DNA of 7,865 nucleotides from assembly GCA_964597685.1 (NCBI GenBank), contig CAZQZC010000131.1, positions 1 through 7,865 of the forward strand. The letters are read 5' to 3'. This DNA comes from JBCBTJ01 sp964597685 (GTDB taxonomy: Bacteria > Pseudomonadota > Alphaproteobacteria > Caulobacterales > Hyphomonadaceae). How positions within the stretch are numbered: position 1 is the first letter of the stretch; each line of letters opens with the position of its first letter. A model generated the notes under the pieces. The model was not told where the DNA came from and ran no database searches. It saw only the letters and a program-made list of their open reading frames with translations. The position numbers and the translations under genes were made by a program. Positions 1 through 6,666 of the stretch are shown here, piece after piece.

Positions 1-2967
1 CTTGATCGGATTACGTCTATTGCGTCGGAAGGCTCTGGCGTCGTCAACGTTCGCGGCCGCGACGATATCGACAAGGACAAGTTCGTCGACGAAGTGAAGC
101 TGCGCGTCGATCAGATCAACAACCTGCCACAAGCCGCTTTCCGACCCCAGGTCACCCGCTGGGAGTTCCGCAATCGGTACTTCGGCATGGCTGTTCACGG
201 CGATGTCGACGCCCGCACCCTCAAGCGCGTCGCCGACCGCGTGCGCGACGATATCGCCGCGCTGCCGGGCGGCGAGCTCGCGCAAGTGCAGGGCGTTCTC
301 AACGAGGAAGTTTCGATTGAGGTGTCCGAGGAGACGTTGCGTCGCTATCGATTGACCTTCGCAGACGTTGCGACAGCCGTCCGTAATTCATCCCTGAACT
401 CGTCAGGCGGCCAGGTCCGCACCGATACGGGCAACGTTGCGATTCAAGCGCGCCAATTGGCGGATACGGCCGAACAATTCGGTGGGATCACCATCCGGCA
501 ATCCCTGGAAGACGGCACGATTGTGTTGTCGGATATCGCAGCTGTGGTCGACGGCTTTGTCGATGCAGACCTGATGGCGACGCATGACAATGAACCGACA
601 GCGTTTGTGTTTGTTGTCGCGCCGGACAAGATGGACATCGTCCGCTTCACCGACGGCTTCAAAGAATACATCGACAACTCGAAAAACGTCTTGCCCGAAG
701 CGATCAGCATCGACGTGCTTTGGGACGATTCAGACGTGTTCAAAGAACGGATGCAAACCATCGGCAAATCCGCGCTGCTGGGCGCCACCCTCGTGCTGTT
801 GGTCCTAATCCTTTTCCTTCGTCCGATCGTCGCGCTTTGGGTGACCGTCGGCATTATTACGGCGTTCGCTGGCGCGCTATTGCTCATGCCACTGCTGGGC
901 GTCACCTTTAATATTTTGTCGTTATTCGCCGTACTTCTCGTCATCGGCGTCGTCGTCGACGACGCGATCATTGTCGGCGAAAATATCCACAAAGAGGTTG
1001 AAAGCGGTCGACGCGAGGGTTTGGACGCTGCGGTCGCCGGGACGCAATTGGTCTTGAAGCCTGTCGTATTTGGCGTTCTGACAACGATTATAGCGTTTCT
1101 GCCCTGGGCTTTTCTCACGGGTCCAAATCGGGCGTTTACAGAGCAAATCACGCTCGTCGTCATAGCCGCGCTGACATTCTCGTTGATCGAGTGCATGCTG
1201 ATTTTGCCGGCGCACTTGGCGCATATGAAACCGCAGCGGTTTGACGGATTGAACGGACGCGTCCTGAAAATTCAGCGCTCCATCGCCGACAGCCTGCTCT
1301 GGTTTGCGAACAACATATATAAGCCTGTTCTGGAAACGGCGGTTCGGTTTCGCTACGCGACGATGGCGCTGTTCGCGTCGTTTTACATCTTGGCCATATC
1401 GATCGCCAGCAATGGGTTTGTGCCTTTCCGGTTTCAGCCTGAAATCGAGGGCGACTTGATCCAAGTCACGATCGACTTGCCCGACGGCACGCCTTTCTCT
1501 CGAACAACCCAAGTGCGCAACCAATTGCAAGACGGGGTGACGCAGCTCTCGGCAGAGAAGGCGCGTGAATATCCGGAATTGCCAGACGGCTTGATCCAAG
1601 GCTCGTCCATAGTCGCCAGCGACCAACAGGTTCAAGCTTGGATTGGCATGGCGCCTCCGGAGACCCGTCCCGACACGATTTCGACGAAAGAGGTCGCGCA
1701 GCGCTTGCGGGACTTGGTGGGCGAAATCCCAGACGCGGAAGAGGTTAATTTCGACTTCACCCTCAACGACGAAGACAATGGCATCAGGTTCGCGCTGAAC
1801 CATCCTGATCTCGATAGATTACGTGAAGCTGCGGATGTGGTGAAAGCTCGTTTGGCGACTTACGGTTCGGCCTTTGACGTTGGCGACAATCTATCGTCGG
1901 CGGCTGAGGAGATTCGGATTACGCTGCGTCCCGGCGCGGAATCGCTCGGCCTCACGCTCGCCGACGTAACGCGGCAAGTGCGTCAAGCCTACTTCGGCGA
2001 GCAGGTCCAGCGGCTGCCGCGGGACGGCGACGACGTTCGCGTGATGGTGAGGTTGCCTAAGGCGGACCGCGGAGATCTCGACAAGATCCGCGAGCTGCGC
2101 ATCCGTACGCCGGATGGACGCGCGATCCCGCTCAGTCAGGTGGCCGATTTCGAATTCGCCCCTGGCATCAACCGGGTCCTGCGACGCGAACGGGTGCGCT
2201 CAGTCTCGGTCTTCGCCAGCTTGAACGGCGACGTCCGCGGACAGATCATCGGCGACATGGAGCAGAATTTCTGGCCAGAGTTCGAGCGGCGCTTCCCGGA
2301 TGTCACGCGAGGGGCCATCGGCGGCTTCCAAGATCAGCAGGAATTCGTGAACGAGGTGACGCTGCTCAGTTTCTTGGCTTTGTTTGCGATGTATATCTTG
2401 CTCGCCGTGGCGTTCCGCTCCTACTTCCAGCCACTCTTGATCATGACGGCCATACCCTTCGCCTATGTGGGCGCCGTCTTCGGACACTTGGCGTTCGGCG
2501 TGCCTATGGCGATGTTCTCGATATTCGGCATCGCGGCCGCGGCCGGCGTTGTGATCAACGACAATTTGGTCCTGGTCGATTACATCAATAGGCGCCGAGA
2601 CGAGGGCGCGGGAGCTGTCCAGGCTATGGTAGACGCGGGCGTATCTCGTTTCCGGCCGGTGCTGCTGACATCGGTTACCACCTTCGTCGGCATCCTCCCC
2701 CTGATCGCTGAACGCTCCGTCCAAGCGCAATTCCTGCGCCCGATGGTGATAAGCCTTGGCTGCGCCGTTGCATTCGCGTTGTTCGTCTCGCTGCTTCTGG
2801 TCCCAGCGCTTTACGCGGTCGGCGTCGAAGTTGGCCGCGTGTTCCGATGGATCTGGGGCGGACAGCCTTATCGCCATATCGGTGAGGGCTATGACGGTCA
2901 GGTGCATATTGATGAAGAGGAACTGATCCACCGCGGCCAGGGCCCATCGGCGGCGCCGGCGGAGTAA
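1..2967 (+). CDS. RND efflux transporter permease subunit (AcrB/HAE1-like), 5'-partial
   Basis: Inner-membrane pump subunit of a tripartite RND exporter; the family uses the proton gradient to expel drugs, bile-like compounds or other hydrophobic substrates through a periplasmic adaptor and an outer-membrane channel. The frame is open from base 1, so the N-terminus (TM1 and part of the first porter subdomain, roughly 70 residues by comparison with AcrB) lies outside; 988 residues are visible. In order: porter domain (to about residue 250), TM2-TM6 (about 253-410), TM7 (about 452-473), second porter domain, TM8-TM12 (about 781-940), then an acidic cytoplasmic tail of about 45 residues. TM4 has the Asp-Asp proton relay, GVVVDDAIIVGEN, Asp 320-321 counted from base 1. 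TM10 reads GVVINDNLVLVDY, with Asn where AcrB has Lys940. No adaptor gene is visible; it may lie upstream. A terminator follows. Substrate cannot be predicted. Family assignment is firm. Confidence 0.95.
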   Translation, partial: LDRITSIASEGSGVVNVRGRDDIDKDKFVDEVKLRVDQINNLPQAAFRPQVTRWEFRNRYFGMAVHGDVDARTLKRVADRVRDDIAALPGGELAQVQGVLNEEVSIEVSEETLRRYRLTFADVATAVRNSSLNSSGGQVRTDTGNVAIQARQLADTAEQFGGITIRQSLEDGTIVLSDIAAVVDGFVDADLMATHDNEPTAFVFVVAPDKMDIVRFTDGFKEYIDNSKNVLPEAISIDVLWDDSDVFKERMQTIGKSALLGATLVLLVLILFLRPIVALWVTVGIITAFAGALLLMPLLGVTFNILSLFAVLLVIGVVVDDAIIVGENIHKEVESGRREGLDAAVAGTQLVLKPVVFGVLTTIIAFLPWAFLTGPNRAFTEQITLVVIAALTFSLIECMLILPAHLAHMKPQRFDGLNGRVLKIQRSIADSLLWFANNIYKPVLETAVRFRYATMALFASFYILAISIASNGFVPFRFQPEIEGDLIQVTIDLPDGTPFSRTTQVRNQLQDGVTQLSAEKAREYPELPDGLIQGSSIVASDQQVQAWIGMAPPETRPDTISTKEVAQRLRDLVGEIPDAEEVNFDFTLNDEDNGIRFALNHPDLDRLREAADVVKARLATYGSAFDVGDNLSSAAEEIRITLRPGAESLGLTLADVTRQVRQAYFGEQVQRLPRDGDDVRVMVRLPKADRGDLDKIRELRIRTPDGRAIPLSQVADFEFAPGINRVLRRERVRSVSVFASLNGDVRGQIIGDMEQNFWPEFERRFPDVTRGAIGGFQDQQEFVNEVTLLSFLALFAMYILLAVAFRSYFQPLLIMTAIPFAYVGAVFGHLAFGVPMAMFSIFGIAAAAGVVINDNLVLVDYINRRRDEGAGAVQAMVDAGVSRFRPVLLTSVTTFVGILPLIAERSVQAQFLRPMVISLGCAVAFALFVSLLLVPALYAVGVEVGRVFRWIWGGQPYRHIGEGYDGQVHIDEEELIHRGQGPSAAPAE

Positions 2968-2988
2968 TCAGGGGGCGCAATTCTTGGA

Positions 2989-3014
2989 GGGCCGCCGGGA
3001 CGGGCGGCCCTTTT
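2989..3014 (+). terminator. Rho-independent terminator after the RND pump gene
   Basis: A perfect 8-bp GC stem, GGGCCGCC (2989-2996) with GGCGGCCC (3003-3010), encloses a 6-base loop GGGACG and is followed directly by TTTTC. It begins 22 bases after the pump stop codon and ends 35 bases before the peptidase start, so it probably separates the two genes into different transcription units. The T-run is short (four), so some read-through is possible. Confidence 0.85.
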
Positions 3015-3049
3015 CATTCATTCAGACGAGTGTTCGGGAGATAGAGCGA

Positions 3050-5224
3050 ATGAAAAACCTACTGATGGCCAGCGCCGCTGCAGCTGTCCTGGCAGCGTGC
3101 GGTGAGACCGCGAGCGACACAAACGTCCAACAAGCGTCCTACGCGCCTGCAGCGCCGACGGAAGAGGCGGCCGCCGCTGCGCGGGAAGTTGTTACAACCG
3201 CGCCGGATTTCTGGGGCGATTGGGGCGTCGACCTGACCGCCATAAACGCAGATGTCCATCCCGGTGATGATTTCTACCAGCACGTCAACGGCGCCTGGCT
3301 CGACAGATTTGACATTCCGGCGGACCGCTCGCGCTATGGCGGGTTCACCCTGCTTGCGGAGAAGTCCGAACAGCGCGTGAAATTTATCATCGAGGATTTG
3401 GGCGACGCCCAACCGGATCCGTCGACGCTGGAAGGCAAGGTCGCCGCGGTCTTCAACGCTTATATGGACGAAGACGGCATTGAGGCGCGCGGGCTTTCGC
3501 CAGCGCAACCCTATCTTGACCGTATCCAAGCGATCGAAAGCCGGGAAGACCTCGCCACGCTGTTTGGCACTGTCGGATATTCAGCGCCCTATGGCGGCTT
3601 TGTCGGCTTGGATCCGAAACAACCGACCCGATACATCTTCCAGATTGGGCAAGGCGGCCTCGGCTTGCCGGACCGGGACTATTATCTTGAAGATACAGAG
3701 AAAAATCTAGAAATCCGCGGGAAGTACGTCGATTATCTGACCCTTCTGCTCGACGAGGCGGGATACGAAGATGCGGCGGGCGCGGCGCAATCCGCGCTTG
3801 AGCTTGAGACCCAAATGGCCGCAGCGCACTGGGACCGCGCGCTCGGCCGCAACCGCGACCTCACTTACAATCTCCTGACTAAGGACGATTTGGTCGCACT
3901 GAGCGGCGACTTCCCGATCGCGGCGGCCTTGGAGGCCGGCGGCCTTGGCGGAGAAACGGAATTCGTCGTGCGCCAGATGACGCCAACGGCTGAGGAGATC
4001 GAAGCCGCCGGATTGACGGAGGAGCAACTCGAAAAGCTTGGCGGCGGCGTCGCGGGCCTCATGGAGATTGCGGCGACGGCCCCGCTTGATCAGTGGAAGG
4101 CTTACCTAACCGCCCAATTCCTGTCCGGACGTTCCGCGGTGCTGCCAGCGAAGATCGACGAGGCGAGCTTCGATTTCTACGGTCGGACGCTTCGCGGCCA
4201 ACCCGAGCAGCGCGAACGTTGGAAGCGCGCGGTCTCCGTCACACAGGGCGCCCTCGGCGAAGCGGTCGGCAAGGTCTACGTCGAGCGCCACTTCCCGGAG
4301 GAGAACAAGGCCGCGATGGATGAATTGGTGGCCAATCTTCGCAAGGCGATGGCGGCGAACCTCGACGACATCACCTGGATGGGCGACGAAACGAAGGTCG
4401 AAGCGCGCGACAAACTGGCGAAGTTCACGCCGAAAATCGGATATCGCGAAAACTTCGAAACCTACGATTCGCTTGAAGTCGAGCCCGGCAAGGCGTTTGA
4501 AAACGCTATGGCGGCGGCGGAATGGGCCTATCTCGACAATATCTCGAATTTGGGACAGCCGATCGACAAAGACGAATGGTTCATGACGCCGCAAACGGTG
4601 AACGCCTATTATTATCCGCCAGCGAACGAGATCGTCTTCCCGGCCGCCATCCTGCAACCGCCCTTCTTCAATCTGACTGCTGATCCTGCCGTGAATTACG
4701 GCGCCATCGGCGGCGTGATCGGCCACGAAATGGGCCACGGCTTTGACGATCAGGGTGCGAAGTCAGACGGCGACGGCGTACTGCGGAATTGGTGGACAGA
4801 CGAGGACAAAGCGGCCTTTGAGCAACTTACCTCGGCGCTGGTCGCGCAGTACAATGCGTTCTGCCCACTCGGCGACGACGATAAATGCGTCAACGGTCAG
4901 CTGACCCTTGGCGAGAATATCGGCGACCTTGGCGGCCTCTCCATGGCGTACCGCGCCTATCAGATCGCCCTCGATGGCGAAGAGGCCCCGGTTATCGACG
5001 GCCTCACCGGCGATCAACGCTTCTTCATGGCCTGGGCGCAGGTCTGGCGGTCGAAGCAGCGCGAGGACGCCCTGCGCCAGCAGCTGATCACCGATCCGCA
5101 CTCGCCCACGGAGTTCCGCACCAACGGCGTCGTCCGAAACATGGACGAATGGTACGAAGCCTTTGGCGTAACCGAAGAACACGCCCTCTACCTGCCGCCA
5201 GAGGAGCGCATCCGTATTTGGTAG
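3050..5224 (+). CDS. M13 family zinc metallopeptidase (neprilysin/PepO-like), lipoprotein
   Basis: Endopeptidase of the M13 family, which cleaves short peptides on the amino side of hydrophobic residues; here predicted to be lipid-anchored in the periplasm. The protein is 724 residues, normal for the family. ATG 3050 is chosen because GGAG (3037-3040) lies 9 bases upstream and the protein then begins with a lipoprotein signal: charged MKN, Ala-rich core, lipobox LAAC with Cys17 followed by Gly, which favours outer-membrane sorting. The M13 N-terminal domain shows DDFYQHVNGAW (73-83). The catalytic domain has NAYY(x4)NEIVFPAAILQ (518-536), HEMGH (zinc ligands His559 and His563, catalytic Glu560) and ENIGDLGG (third ligand Glu622, Asp626). 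The C-terminus ends in Trp, as M13 enzymes usually do. Cys605 and Cys613 could form a disulfide, fitting an extracytoplasmic site. All catalytic residues are present, so it should be active. Natural substrate unknown. Flanked by terminators, it looks monocistronic, with its promoter in or near 3011-3036. Confidence 0.96.
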   Translation: MKNLLMASAAAAVLAACGETASDTNVQQASYAPAAPTEEAAAAAREVVTTAPDFWGDWGVDLTAINADVHPGDDFYQHVNGAWLDRFDIPADRSRYGGFTLLAEKSEQRVKFIIEDLGDAQPDPSTLEGKVAAVFNAYMDEDGIEARGLSPAQPYLDRIQAIESREDLATLFGTVGYSAPYGGFVGLDPKQPTRYIFQIGQGGLGLPDRDYYLEDTEKNLEIRGKYVDYLTLLLDEAGYEDAAGAAQSALELETQMAAAHWDRALGRNRDLTYNLLTKDDLVALSGDFPIAAALEAGGLGGETEFVVRQMTPTAEEIEAAGLTEEQLEKLGGGVAGLMEIAATAPLDQWKAYLTAQFLSGRSAVLPAKIDEASFDFYGRTLRGQPEQRERWKRAVSVTQGALGEAVGKVYVERHFPEENKAAMDELVANLRKAMAANLDDITWMGDETKVEARDKLAKFTPKIGYRENFETYDSLEVEPGKAFENAMAAAEWAYLDNISNLGQPIDKDEWFMTPQTVNAYYYPPANEIVFPAAILQPPFFNLTADPAVNYGAIGGVIGHEMGHGFDDQGAKSDGDGVLRNWWTDEDKAAFEQLTSALVAQYNAFCPLGDDDKCVNGQLTLGENIGDLGGLSMAYRAYQIALDGEEAPVIDGLTGDQRFFMAWAQVWRSKQREDALRQQLITDPHSPTEFRTNGVVRNMDEWYEAFGVTEEHALYLPPEERIRIW

Positions 5225-5248
5225 GCAAAGGCCTCGGTAAATTGGAAA

Positions 5249-5274
5249 GGGCGGCCCAACGGCCGCCCTTTTTT
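5249..5274 (+). terminator. Rho-independent terminator after the M13 peptidase gene
   Basis: A perfect 8-bp stem, GGGCGGCC (5249-5256) with GGCCGCCC (5261-5268), has a 4-base loop CAAC and six T's (5269-5274). It starts 24 bases after the peptidase stop. AAA at 5246-5248 can pair with the first T's and would give only a three-T run on the other strand, so it would be a weak terminator for the rtcB remnant that ends at 5278 from the opposite side. Confidence 0.93.
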
Positions 5275-5277
5275 GTT

Positions 5278-5406
5278 TCACCCTTTCACGCAAACCACTT
5301 GGCGCAGGGTGTGGACGACTTCGACCAGGTCAGACTGGGCCGCCATCACCGCGTCGATGCCCTTGTAGGCCATCGGCGTTTCGTCGACGACGCCTTGCGG
5401 TACAAG
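5278..5406 (-). pseudogene. rtcB: RtcB RNA ligase, C-terminal remnant
   Basis: The minus strand, read from about 5406 to the stop at 5278-5280, encodes about 42 residues that closely resemble the extreme C-terminus of bacterial RtcB (3'-phosphate/5'-OH RNA-splicing ligase): VVDETPMAYKGIDAVM, then AAQSDLVEVVHTLRQVVCVKG in two runs of conserved residues. The terminal Lys-Gly is typical of RtcB, where the penultimate Lys contacts the guanylate in characterised enzymes. Full-length RtcB is about 400 residues or more, and nothing upstream in any minus frame looks like it: the same frame stays open to a stop at 5551-5553 but its sequence is not RtcB-like, and the dodecin gene begins at 5544. The manganese-binding and guanylylated-His regions are absent, so this cannot be a working ligase. 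I infer a deletion that left the 3' end. The unusual Gly in AYKG, where family members commonly have Asp, fits relaxed selection. The upstream boundary is approximate (a few codons). Confidence 0.8.
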
Positions 5407-5506
5407 GTTCAACGAGATCACGCCAGACGTCAGAGCCGGCTCCCAGGCAAGAGGACTTTCGCCCCAAGGCTGCGCAGGACTTGGCAAACGCCCGCATTCC
5501 GCGTTC

Positions 5507-5522
5507 CATGTGCGAACACATG
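5507..5522. repeat. Perfect inverted repeat upstream of the dodecin gene
   Basis: CATGTG (5507-5512) and CACATG (5517-5522) are perfect inverted arms around CGAA. The dyad ends 8 bases before the GAGGGG ribosome binding site of the dodecin gene. As RNA it would form a 6-bp hairpin with a tetraloop in the 5' leader; as DNA it could be a small operator. No T-run follows, so it is not a terminator. The pairing is seen in the sequence; any regulatory role is inference, and a 6-bp dyad can arise by chance. Confidence 0.4.
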
Positions 5523-5543
5523 CAAAAAGAGAGGGGAACGCAT

Positions 5544-5801
5544 ATGGCCATTATGAAATCCGAACAGATTCTGAGCGAATCTCCGAAATCCTTCGAGGAC
5601 GCCATCAGCACGGCGGTTGAGCGATTTGCGAAGACCGTTCGAAATCTGCGTTCGGCCTATGTGAACGACATGTCGGCCGTGATCGAAAAGGGCAAGGTCG
5701 CCTCTTATCGGGTCAACCTCCAAATGACCTTCGAAGTGGAAGAGGCGCCCGCCAAGCCGGCCTCCAAGGCGAAAAAGTCGAACGCGACCAAGAAAAAATG
5801 A
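5544..5801 (+). CDS. Dodecin family protein with Lys-rich C-terminal tail
   Basis: Dodecins are small proteins that assemble into hollow dodecamers and store or buffer flavins (or related cofactors) in the cytoplasm. The 85-residue product fits the fold: strand 1 (KSEQIL), the SPKSFEDAI motif leading into a helix (residues 13-34), then two long strands, AYVNDMSAVIE (38-48) and VASYRVNLQMTFEVE (52-66). ATG 5544 is preferred because GAGGGG (5531-5536) sits 7 bases upstream and the family-like sequence begins there; an in-frame TTG at 5481 would add 21 unrelated residues. Residues 66-85 form an extra Lys/Ala tail with seven Lys, ending KKK, not found in the usual core of about 65-75 residues. 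By hand alignment, the flavin-stacking Trp and neighbouring Gln of archaeal and Thermus dodecins correspond to Ser37 and Arg56 here, so the ligand may differ. The stop overlaps the next start (ATGA), implying co-transcription with the DUF1801 gene. Confidence 0.87.
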   Translation: MAIMKSEQILSESPKSFEDAISTAVERFAKTVRNLRSAYVNDMSAVIEKGKVASYRVNLQMTFEVEEAPAKPASKAKKSNATKKK

Positions 5802-6169
5802 GCGACCACGCCGGCGAGATCGATGCATACTTCGCCAAGCAGAATGACAGTGTCCGCGACATCGCGCTCGCGCTCCGCGCACGGCTCGACGCCCTGGGGC
5901 CCGATCTGAAGGTCAAACTGGCTTGGGGATATCCCTGTTGGATCGGCAATGAGCGGATCGCGTCCGTGATCGCCCATTCGGCGCATTGCAATCTTCAGCT
6001 CTGGTCGGGCAACCGGCTTGCCGACATGTTTCCAGGCCGCATCAGCGGCACTGGAAAGCAATTACGCCACGTCAAAATCGACGCCCTTGAGGGTGCTGAC
6101 GCCGAAATTGATCGGATCATCAAGGCGGCGATCGATTTGGATGCCACAGACCCGCAGAGGGTCAGGTAA
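5798..6169 (+). CDS. DUF1801 domain protein (YdhG-like)
   Basis: A 123-residue cytoplasmic protein with no signal or membrane segment, recognised as DUF1801 by its core: an N-terminal helical part with YFAKQ and VRDIALALR, then KLAWGYPCW (40-48), a strand region ending in NLQLW (65-69), and GTGKQLRHVKI (84-94) followed by a C-terminal helix. The family has a compact alpha/beta fold; its biochemical function is not established to my knowledge, so none is assigned. The ATG (5798-5800) overlaps the dodecin TGA (5799-5801) and has only an A-rich stretch, no clear Shine-Dalgarno, upstream, suggesting translational coupling to dodecin. Ends at TAA 6167-6169, 38 bases from the convergent lipoprotein gene. 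The family call rests on remembered motifs and not on a search. Confidence 0.8.
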   Translation: MSDHAGEIDAYFAKQNDSVRDIALALRARLDALGPDLKVKLAWGYPCWIGNERIASVIAHSAHCNLQLWSGNRLADMFPGRISGTGKQLRHVKIDALEGADAEIDRIIKAAIDLDATDPQRVR

Positions 6170-6172
6170 GCC

Positions 6173-6191
6173 GCGCGCCAGCGCAGCGCGC
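6173..6191. other. GC-rich hairpin between convergent genes
   Basis: GCGCGC (6173-6178) and GCGCGC (6186-6191) can pair around a 7-base loop in the 38-base gap between the convergent DUF1801 and lipoprotein genes. The position suits a shared transcription end, but neither side has a T-run, so it is not a classical intrinsic terminator. Low-complexity GC runs also pair by chance. Confidence 0.3.
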
Positions 6192-6207
6192 CGACCCAAA
6201 TATAAAG

Positions 6208-6666
6208 TCAGTAGCCTACTTTGGTCGCCGCGAGTTCATCCAAGAATTGCTGGACCTCTATGGAAATTGGCTGGTCGTTGATGCCGACTTTGTACTGATT
6301 GATCGTGCCGGGGCTTCCGACAATCCAAACCGAGGCGACAGTCCGCGCACCGCGAGGACTGTCGAAGATGTTGTAGATGACCCGGATATTTGGATATCGC
6401 GCCCGGGGGAACTCACTGAAATAGAAGGAAACTCTCTGGCGCTCGGGCGGTTTCTTGAACTCAAGGACGTTCTGCGAGCTGTCGACTAAGATAAACCCTT
6501 CGTCGATATTGGTGTTGATGATCAATTGCCGGGCCTCCTCCACCGACAAGGTGGAGAACGTGACCTCTGGACGCCCGGACGGCGTGTCGTGGATCACCGG
6601 TTCGAAAGACTGGCATGCCGCCACAATCGCAGCGAACGCGCTGGTCAAAATTATTCTTGCACTCAT
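6208..6666 (-). CDS. Small lipoprotein of unknown function
   Basis: A 152-residue predicted lipoprotein. ATG (6666-6664) is chosen because AGGAG (6677-6673) lies 6 bases upstream and the product then starts with a clean signal: MSAR, a hydrophobic stretch ILTSAFAAIV, and lipobox VAAC with Cys18. Gln19 at +2 fits outer-membrane sorting. The mature part (about 134 residues) starts with a short linker and TPSGRPEVTFS, a motif I have seen in other small bacterial lipoproteins, then a helix-like SVEEARQLIIN, alternating strand-like stretches, FKKPPERQRVSFYFSEF and RVIYNIFDS, a hydrophobic VASVWIVGSPG, and a C-terminal helix QQFLDELAA. This suggests a small alpha/beta domain in the periplasm. No catalytic motif or further cysteine is evident. 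I do not recognise a named family. Both neighbours lie on the opposite strand, so it is probably transcribed alone. The frame stays open to an ATG at 6804, but that start would bury the signal. Confidence 0.8.
   Translation of the reverse strand: MSARIILTSAFAAIVAACQSFEPVIHDTPSGRPEVTFSTLSVEEARQLIINTNIDEGFILVDSSQNVLEFKKPPERQRVSFYFSEFPRARYPNIRVIYNIFDSPRGARTVASVWIVGSPGTINQYKVGINDQPISIEVQQFLDELAATKVGY

Noticed and set aside
444..2931. Long open frames on the minus strand opposite the RND gene (for example 444-1196, 922-1803, 2200-2931)
   Set aside because: They have no recognisable family features and are Arg/His-rich or Ser/Thr-rich, as expected for antisense shadows of a GC-rich gene.
2984..3049. 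In-frame TTG at 2984 that would lengthen the M13 peptidase by 22 residues
   Set aside because: It lies just before the terminator stem and has no ribosome binding site. The ATG at 3050 has GGAG and starts a proper lipoprotein signal.
4106..5293. Minus-strand frames opposite the M13 peptidase (4106-4738, 4763-5293)
   Set aside because: Low-complexity shadow translations overlapping a gene with all catalytic motifs intact.
5481..5509. Possible promoter TTGGCA (5481-5486), 17 bases, TTCCAT (5504-5509) before dodecin
   Set aside because: The -35 is good but the -10 matches at only three of six positions; not enough to annotate.
5481..5543. TTG at 5481 as dodecin start
   Set aside because: The added 21 residues do not resemble dodecin, and the strong GAGGGG site fits the ATG at 5544.
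5407..5550. Continuation of the RtcB reading frame upstream of the remnant
   Set aside because: The frame is open to the stop at 5551-5553, but the residues do not resemble RtcB in this or the other minus frames.
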